From Acidobacteriota bacterium (GTDB lineage Bacteria; Acidobacteriota; Terriglobia; UBA7540): a stretch of DNA of 10,481 nucleotides. The position numbers were made by a program, and so were the translations under genes. Each line of letters begins with the position of its first letter. Position 1 is the first letter of the stretch. The stretch covers positions 1-10,481 of the forward strand of contig JAJYJL010000152.1 of NCBI GenBank assembly GCA_021789565.1, written 5' to 3'. Of this stretch, positions 5,957 through 10,481 are shown in pieces. The notes below the pieces were generated by a model, which was given only the letters and a program-made list of their open reading frames with translations, ran no database searches and was not told where the DNA came from.

Positions 5957-8575
5957 CTACCCTTGGCCAAGGTGGCGACGCCCGCCCCACCCTAACAGGC
6001 GCACCCCATTGGCGATAATGACGAGCGCGCTTCCTTCGTTCAGCATCACTCCGGTGGGAAGACTCATCCAACCGAACAGGGCTGAAGTGACGAGTACAGC
6101 CACTGTGATCAAGGAAAAGACAATGTTCTGCTTGATGTTGGCGAATGTGCTGCGACTGAGTTTGACCATATACACGAATTGCTGCAGATCATCGGCCATC
6201 AGGGTAATGTCGGCGGTCTCCAGAGAGACGTCCGTCCCCGCGACTCCCATGGCAATGCCTACATCCGCTTGGGCGAGTGCGGGGGCATCGTTGATCCCAT
6301 CTCCGACCATGGCGACCAGTCCATATTGCGATTGCAACTGGCGAACGGCGGCGATCTTGTCTTCGGGCAGTAGCTCGGCGAAGACCTCGTCTACTCCGAC
6401 CTGCCGTCCAATGGCTTCGCCGGTGGCTTTGTTATCCCCGGTGAGCATGACCACCTTTTTCAGTCCGGCCGACTTGAGCTGTTGAAGGGCCGTGCGGGCA
6501 TTCGCCTTCGGCTGATCGGCAACCGCAATCAGACCCAGCAATCGCTCGGAGTTGCCGACGAGCATGATCGTCTTGCCTTCGCTTTCCAGATGACTGATCT
6601 TTCCCTGCAAACCATCCAGAGACATCGCCCGTTCCTGGAACAAGCGCGTATTGCCCACATAAAAGGTCTGACCCGAAATCTCGCCCTGCGCACCGCGGCC
6701 CGCAATGGCTGTAAAGCTCTCCGCCGGAGAAAAGGCGACTTGTTTGTCAGAGGCTGATTGCAGGATGGCCGCCGCCAGAGGATGCTCGGATCGGGCTTCG
6801 AGCGCTCCGGCCACTTGTAGGAGCTCCGCCTCCGAAATTCCAGGAGTGGGTATCAGGTCCGTGACAATCGGCCGCCCCATCGTCAAGGTTCCGGTCTTGT
6901 CGAAGGCGACGACCTTCACCTGTCCAGCCGTCTCCATATACAGACCACCCTTGACCAATATCCCATGCCGGGCGGCGTTGCCAACGCCGGCGACCGTTGC
7001 CACGGGGACCGAAAGCACGAGCGAGCATGAACAGGAGACCACTAGGACGACGAGTGCCCGGTAGAGCCACGGCTCGAGGGGCTGAGCAAAGAAAAGCGTG
7101 GGAATGACAGCCAAGAGGATGGCGACGACGAACATGAACGGCGTATAGATCTGGCCGAACTGTTCGCTGAAGCGCTGTGCGGAACTTTTCTTATTCTGGG
7201 CGGCCTCGACCAACTGGATGATCTTGGCGAGCGTCGTATCCCGAGCCAACTTGGTGGACTTGATTTGCAGGGCGCCACGGCCATTCAGCGTCGAGGCAAA
7301 GACCTCGTCGCCCGGACCCTTTTCGACGGGAATCGACTCGCCGGTGATAGAGGACTGGTCCACGGCCGAAGTCCCCTCGGTCACCACTCCGTCGACAGAA
7401 ACCTTTTCCCCGGGTCGCACGAGCACCACTTCTCCCACGCGCACATCCGCCGTGGGGACACGGACTTGTTTTCCCTCGCGCAGTACAGTCGCCTCGCGTG
7501 GAGCGAGCGAAACCAATGCCTTGATGGATCCACGCGCTTTGTCAACGGCATACGCCTCGAGGACCTCGCCGAGCGAAAAGATGACCACCAGGAGAGCCGA
7601 TTCTTCCCACATCCCGAGGAACATCGCGCCCACCGCCGCCACCACAAGCAGCGTGTTGATGGTAATGCGTTTTTGGCTCAATGCGATCCAGCCACTCCGA
7701 GCCGGGAAGACCATACCTATCAACGCGGCGGCGGCAAAGAGCACTTGCGCCAGCAGCTCAGGTATTATCTCCAGGTGCAGCCACTCGACCACAATCAAGG
7801 GCACGGTGATGGCGCCGGCAATGAGGAGCAGCACCACCCGGGGTTGTTGATACCAGGCCCGTTCTTTAGAGACTTGGCCGACCGTTTCCATCGTGACGGA
7901 GTATCCTAGTTTGGTCACGTTCTGCGCGATCTGTTGGAGAGAGACGAGCTGCGGATCGTGGAGAACTTGCAGCTTGCCCGCGCCGAAATTGAGTTCAGCT
8001 TTCTGTACGCCGGGCATGGCGCCGACTGCGCCCTCGATTTGCTTGGCGCAATCCGCGCATTCCATCCCCCCGACCCGGACCGTGCTCCTGACGAAATGAC
8101 GATTGGCTCCCGCGACCGTTGGCTTGTATCCCAGGGTGCTCACGCGCTCCACAATCAGGGGCAGAGGAGCTTGATCTAGGTCATGGACCACGCGCAGCTT
8201 ACCCGCGTCAAAGTCCATCTCAACGTCCTCAACACCCGTCAAGGCACCGACGGCCATTTCGAGTTCGGTCGCGCAATCGGGGCTTTCCGGCCGCCCCAAT
8301 TCGAGAAGCGTGGTCACAGAGGAGCGTTCTGCGTTTTCGGTCAGGGTCGGATATCCCATCCGGGAGACGCGTTCGGCGATTAGTTGTACCGGCGCCTGGC
8401 GGGGATCGTGCACCACAGACAATTTGCCCGCCCCAAAGTTGGTCTCGGCGGTCTTGACGCCAGGTATGGTGGCCACAGCCTTCTCGATTTGCCGGGCACA
8501 ATCGGGGCAGGTCATGTCTTCTACACGGAGAGTGCTTGTGATGGTGGTAGTGGGTTCAGCGACTAATGGATTCAT
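5957..8575 (-). CDS. P1B-type heavy-metal-transporting ATPase with three HMA domains
   Basis: An 872-residue inner-membrane metal pump. Three tandem HMA domains occupy about 13-80, 86-155 and 163-230. The first and third carry CPDC (C23, C26) and CADC (C173, C176); the second has SPDC with only C101, so it has probably lost metal binding. Membrane segments follow from about 246. Catalytic motifs are TGES 411-414, DKTGT with the phosphorylated D559, HP 598-599, TGDN 712-715 and GDGINDAPAL 758-767. The transmembrane metal motif is C515-S516-C517 instead of the usual CPC or SPC. The last membrane helices (NIKQN 813-817, LNEGSALVIIANG 845-857) lack the lysine of ZntA-like Zn/Cd pumps, so the metal cannot be named. 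Its place between a methyltransferase gene and cooS suggests a link with Ni or another metal of the pathway (inference). Start: ATG with GAGGA a few bases upstream; 13 bases separate it from DUF1638. Confidence 0.93.
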   Translation of the reverse strand: MNPLVAEPTTTITSTLRVEDMTCPDCARQIEKAVATIPGVKTAETNFGAGKLSVVHDPRQAPVQLIAERVSRMGYPTLTENAERSSVTTLLELGRPESPDCATELEMAVGALTGVEDVEMDFDAGKLRVVHDLDQAPLPLIVERVSTLGYKPTVAGANRHFVRSTVRVGGMECADCAKQIEGAVGAMPGVQKAELNFGAGKLQVLHDPQLVSLQQIAQNVTKLGYSVTMETVGQVSKERAWYQQPRVVLLLIAGAITVPLIVVEWLHLEIIPELLAQVLFAAAALIGMVFPARSGWIALSQKRITINTLLVVAAVGAMFLGMWEESALLVVIFSLGEVLEAYAVDKARGSIKALVSLAPREATVLREGKQVRVPTADVRVGEVVLVRPGEKVSVDGVVTEGTSAVDQSSITGESIPVEKGPGDEVFASTLNGRGALQIKSTKLARDTTLAKIIQLVEAAQNKKSSAQRFSEQFGQIYTPFMFVVAILLAVIPTLFFAQPLEPWLYRALVVLVVSCSCSLVLSVPVATVAGVGNAARHGILVKGGLYMETAGQVKVVAFDKTGTLTMGRPIVTDLIPTPGISEAELLQVAGALEARSEHPLAAAILQSASDKQVAFSPAESFTAIAGRGAQGEISGQTFYVGNTRLFQERAMSLDGLQGKISHLESEGKTIMLVGNSERLLGLIAVADQPKANARTALQQLKSAGLKKVVMLTGDNKATGEAIGRQVGVDEVFAELLPEDKIAAVRQLQSQYGLVAMVGDGINDAPALAQADVGIAMGVAGTDVSLETADITLMADDLQQFVYMVKLSRSTFANIKQNIVFSLITVAVLVTSALFGWMSLPTGVMLNEGSALVIIANGVRLLGWGGRRHLGQG

Positions 8576-8588
8576 ATTCCTCTATCGT

Positions 8589-9167
8589 TTACTTGCAGAA
8601 TTCTTCATTGAGCGCGAGAACCAAACGGTCCTGCAGATTTTTCAGTCCTACCGGACGGACCTCCAGGTTCATCGCAAGCGCCGAGGCGATTTCGCCTGCC
8701 TTGCCAACCAGACGGGGGTCCATCCCGGTGTCCAGATAGATGAGCGTTCGAGTTTGAGATAATTGCTCTTTCATTTGTGCGATGTTGCCAAAGGCATTCG
8801 AGGTGACCCTTTCGAAGGTGCGACATAGAAATGGCGTGAGGTAATACGCTCCGTCTAGTCCCAGCGTCTCTGCGAATTCCGAACCACCCAGAATCTCATA
8901 ACAGCTTTCGCCCGGGAGACGTTGGGCCTTGCATTTCATGACCAGATCGTCGATCAGCGGACAACAGCGACCGTAAGCCACAACGACGCGATCAAATTCC
9001 GCGGTCAAGTCGCCCAATTTCGCCTCCAGTCGGCGGCGGAGCCTGGAAGGGTACATATCCAGCTCAGCGGGAAGAGACTCGACCGGTATCGCGAGATCCA
9101 TCCTCGCGAGGACCGCTTGGATTTCCAGAGCCAGGGCCTGGCAAGCCAAAACACACACGCCGGACAA
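8589..9167 (-). CDS. DUF1638 family protein linked to corrinoid methyltransferases
   Basis: A 192-residue soluble protein with family features: VVVAYGRCC (62-69), GESCYEILGG (86-95) and GAYYLTPFL (106-114). DUF1638 members occur beside corrinoid-dependent methyltransferases and one-carbon genes; their biochemical role is not established to my knowledge. Eight cysteines (C5, C9, C68, C69, C79, C89, C115, C191) leave room for a metal or cluster site, but no standard binding motif is seen. The start is a TTG at 9167, with GAGGT close upstream, 6 bases after the methyltransferase stop; a GTG at 9158 is the alternative. Tight spacing with the ferredoxin-AcsE gene suggests they act together, perhaps in handling or reactivating the corrinoid partner (inference). 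Confidence 0.8.
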   Translation of the reverse strand: MSGVCVLACQALALEIQAVLARMDLAIPVESLPAELDMYPSRLRRRLEAKLGDLTAEFDRVVVAYGRCCPLIDDLVMKCKAQRLPGESCYEILGGSEFAETLGLDGAYYLTPFLCRTFERVTSNAFGNIAQMKEQLSQTRTLIYLDTGMDPRLVGKAGEIASALAMNLEVRPVGLKNLQDRLVLALNEEFCK

Positions 9168-9173
9168 TCTACC

Positions 9174-10145
9174 TCATTTCATCGCGCCAAAAATCTTTTT
9201 GTACACAGCCACATTCGGATCCATGTTCAGCAACGCCTGAGCCGCGAGGATCTGGAGCATCATCCTCCGATCCTGGACGTCCAGGATGGCCGCGTCCATA
9301 CCATTCGCCAGCGCGGCCACGACGAAGGTCTGATTAAGAAACTTGCGTTTGGGCATCGCAAAGGAGACATTGCTCAATCCGCAAATGCTCTTGGTGTTCG
9401 GATAGGCCGCTTTGAGCGCCTTGATACACTCGAAATAGTGCAAGGAGGTCTTGTTGTCGACCGATACGGGCATGATGATGGGGTCAAAGAAGATCCGATT
9501 CGTGGGAATCTCGGCCTGGCGGACATAGCCGATGATCTTCTCCGCATATTCAAGCCGCTGGGGCAGCGGCTCGGGCCTGTTCTTGGGCCCCATCGTGAGA
9601 GCCACCAATTTGCAGTCATATTGTTTGACGAGGGGGATGGTCGCGTCCAACCGGCGCTCGTCGGCATTGCACGAGTTGATAAGAGGCGCGTGCTTCACGC
9701 ACGGTAGGACCGCCTGGAGCACATTGGGGTTTGTGGTGTCAATCGATAGCGGTGTCTCGGTGGTCTCCTGAATGGTGGAGACCAGCCACATCATATCCTC
9801 GACTTCCTTGGTGCCCTGCGTTCCCGCATTAACGTCAATATAGTCGGCTCCGCCCTTGGATTGACGAATCGCCAATGCTTGGATCAGTCCCGCATCGCGC
9901 TTGGCGATCGCTTCTTCCACCGGCTTGAGCGAGCCATTGATCTTTTCGCCAATAATGACGAGACCGCGCTTCTTGGCGACGATGGCATGTTCGGGGCAGA
10001 TGGTGATGCAAGCCTCGCAATCCGAACAGTCGTCCGGCGACACGACCGTCCCTTTCCCATTCACGAGCGCAATCGCATGGGACGGGCACGCGTCCACACA
10101 CAGAGCATGGCCTTTGCACTTGGCGTCTTCGATCTCGATGGGCAT
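9174..10145 (-). CDS. Ferredoxin-fused AcsE-type methyltetrahydrofolate:corrinoid methyltransferase
   Basis: A 323-residue fusion. Residues 1-60 are a two-cluster ferredoxin domain: C40, C43, C46, C50 form a normal CxxCxxCxxxCP group, while the first group is C10, H13, C16, C20, with His where the second Cys is expected. Residues 61-323 are a pterin-binding TIM barrel like AcsE, which moves the methyl group of methyl-H4folate to the corrinoid iron-sulfur protein in the Wood-Ljungdahl pathway. Matching motifs are IIGEKING 64-71, DVNAG 104-108, SIDTTN 134-139, INSCNAD 156-162, FDPIIMP 220-226 and GLSNVS 256-261. It lacks the cobalamin and activation domains of MetH, so it is not methionine synthase. 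The ATG has AAAGGAGAG six bases upstream. The ferredoxin part may deliver the low-potential electron that reactivates Co(II) corrinoid (inference). Confidence 0.9.
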   Translation of the reverse strand: MPIEIEDAKCKGHALCVDACPSHAIALVNGKGTVVSPDDCSDCEACITICPEHAIVAKKRGLVIIGEKINGSLKPVEEAIAKRDAGLIQALAIRQSKGGADYIDVNAGTQGTKEVEDMMWLVSTIQETTETPLSIDTTNPNVLQAVLPCVKHAPLINSCNADERRLDATIPLVKQYDCKLVALTMGPKNRPEPLPQRLEYAEKIIGYVRQAEIPTNRIFFDPIIMPVSVDNKTSLHYFECIKALKAAYPNTKSICGLSNVSFAMPKRKFLNQTFVVAALANGMDAAILDVQDRRMMLQILAAQALLNMDPNVAVYKKIFGAMK

Positions 10146-10265
10146 ACAGCGCTCTCCTTTAGGTCAACAGAATTGACAACGCAGCACAAAGGCACCCCAG
10201 TGATCCGACCCCAGAACGCCAGGGTGCCTTCTGATCTTTCGCGAGGACGGATCGTGACCGGCGAA
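10146..10265. other. Intergenic spacer of 120 bases
   Basis: This is the only sizeable gene-free gap. It holds the Shine-Dalgarno of the methyltransferase gene, a small inverted repeat GTCAA-N5-TTGAC just upstream of it, and one hairpin (10189-10230). I see no convincing -35/-10 pair on the minus strand, although an operon-internal promoter cannot be excluded. Confidence 0.5.
10189..10230 (-). terminator. Hairpin between partial gene and methyltransferase gene
   Basis: A perfect 9-bp inverted repeat AAGGCACCC / GGGTGCCTT separated by 24 bases follows the stop of the upstream gene. On the minus strand only a short T-rich stretch follows (CCTTTGTG), so as a rho-independent terminator it is weak. 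It may instead be an mRNA-stabilising or processing hairpin within one operon. Confidence 0.4.
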
Positions 10266-10481
10266 TCAGTTCACCGGACCCGTCCATTTGAGCTCGCTGG
10301 GCTTGACTTGGTTGTACATGATAAAGTTCGCGATCGCGCGCGTGGACTCTTCCCCAATCAACAGTTCGGTCATCCGAAGAGCCACTTCGTCGGCGACGGC
10401 CGGACCGATGTCCGAAATGACATTCCGATCGATGACAATGGCTTTTTCCTGGAAATCGGTGCCGTAGGCAAGAACCTTAGA
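10266..10481 (-). CDS. C-terminal fragment of unidentified protein
   Basis: An open frame enters from the right edge and ends with TGA at 10266, giving the last 71 residues. They begin SKVLAYGTDF and end ELKWTGPVN. Codon use (strong G/C third positions) and composition look truly coding, with mixed helix and strand and no cysteines or membrane segment. I compared it from memory with the C-termini of AcsB, AcsD, CODH, formyl-H4folate ligase, FolD and MetF and found no match. Position suggests another one-carbon gene of the same operon, but no function is assigned. Confidence 0.75.
   Translation of the reverse strand, partial: SKVLAYGTDFQEKAIVIDRNVISDIGPAVADEVALRMTELLIGEESTRAIANFIMYNQVKPSELKWTGPVN

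Noticed and set aside
10150..10185. Promoter-like TTGTCA / TTGACC words and a GTCAA-N5-TTGAC inverted repeat upstream of the methyltransferase gene
   Set aside because: No matching -10 box at proper spacing before the Shine-Dalgarno; too short to call as promoter or operator.
1..10481. CRISPR array, tRNA, rRNA, insertion sequence or attachment site
   Set aside because: No regularly spaced repeats, transposase or RNA-gene signatures were seen on either strand; the block is almost entirely coding.

Overview
The window is one continuous minus-strand block of a bacterial genome, read from high to low coordinates. Genes are tightly packed, with overlaps or gaps of a few bases at most junctions, good Shine-Dalgarno sequences and moderately high G+C third positions. 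The content is that of an anaerobic one-carbon/CO metabolism (Wood-Ljungdahl-type) cluster combined with selenium metabolism. Candidate hosts are anaerobic or facultative lineages carrying Ni-CO dehydrogenase and the carbonyl/methyl branch (for example Nitrospirota, NC10, Desulfobacterota or uncultured relatives). The sequence alone does not fix the phylum.

Layout in transcription order: the C-terminal 71 residues of an unidentified protein (10481-10266); a spacer with a hairpin; a two-cluster ferredoxin fused to an AcsE-type methyltetrahydrofolate:corrinoid methyltransferase (10145-9174); a DUF1638 protein (9167-8589); a P1B heavy-metal ATPase with three N-terminal HMA domains (8575-5957); the Ni-CO dehydrogenase catalytic subunit CooS (5915-4017); a CooF-like four-cluster ferredoxin (4020-3520); an FAD/NAD(P) oxidoreductase (3514-2258); a small uncertain ORF (2258-2028); selenophosphate synthetase SelD (2031-961); and an MtrA-like corrinoid-binding protein (895 to the left edge). 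CooS, CooF and the flavoprotein form the known CO-to-NAD(P)H module: CooS oxidises CO, the ferredoxin carries electrons, and the flavoprotein passes them to NAD(P). The methyltransferase, DUF1638 and MtrA-like proteins point to methyl-group traffic through a corrinoid.

The most interesting point is UGA recoding. Two genes carry an in-frame UGA that makes simple ORF calling wrong. In selD the UGA (1960-1962) sits exactly at the catalytic Sec/Cys position (CAG-U-AAK), so the true gene starts 27 codons upstream of the longest stop-free ORF. In the MtrA-like gene the apparent stop (116-118) is followed in the same frame by coding-like sequence to the window edge, lies in a Cys-rich context (C-G-U-G-S-E-C), and is followed at the right distance by a strong hairpin with G at the loop start, as in bacterial SECIS elements. 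I infer a probable selenoprotein made of an MtrA-like corrinoid domain, a selenocysteine and a C-terminal domain resembling DUF4346, encoded directly next to its selenium-donor gene. Other oddities are a CSC instead of CPC metal motif in the ATPase, a decayed second HMA domain, a His in place of a cluster cysteine in the ferredoxin-AcsE fusion, and a frame switch of coding signal in the small ORF.
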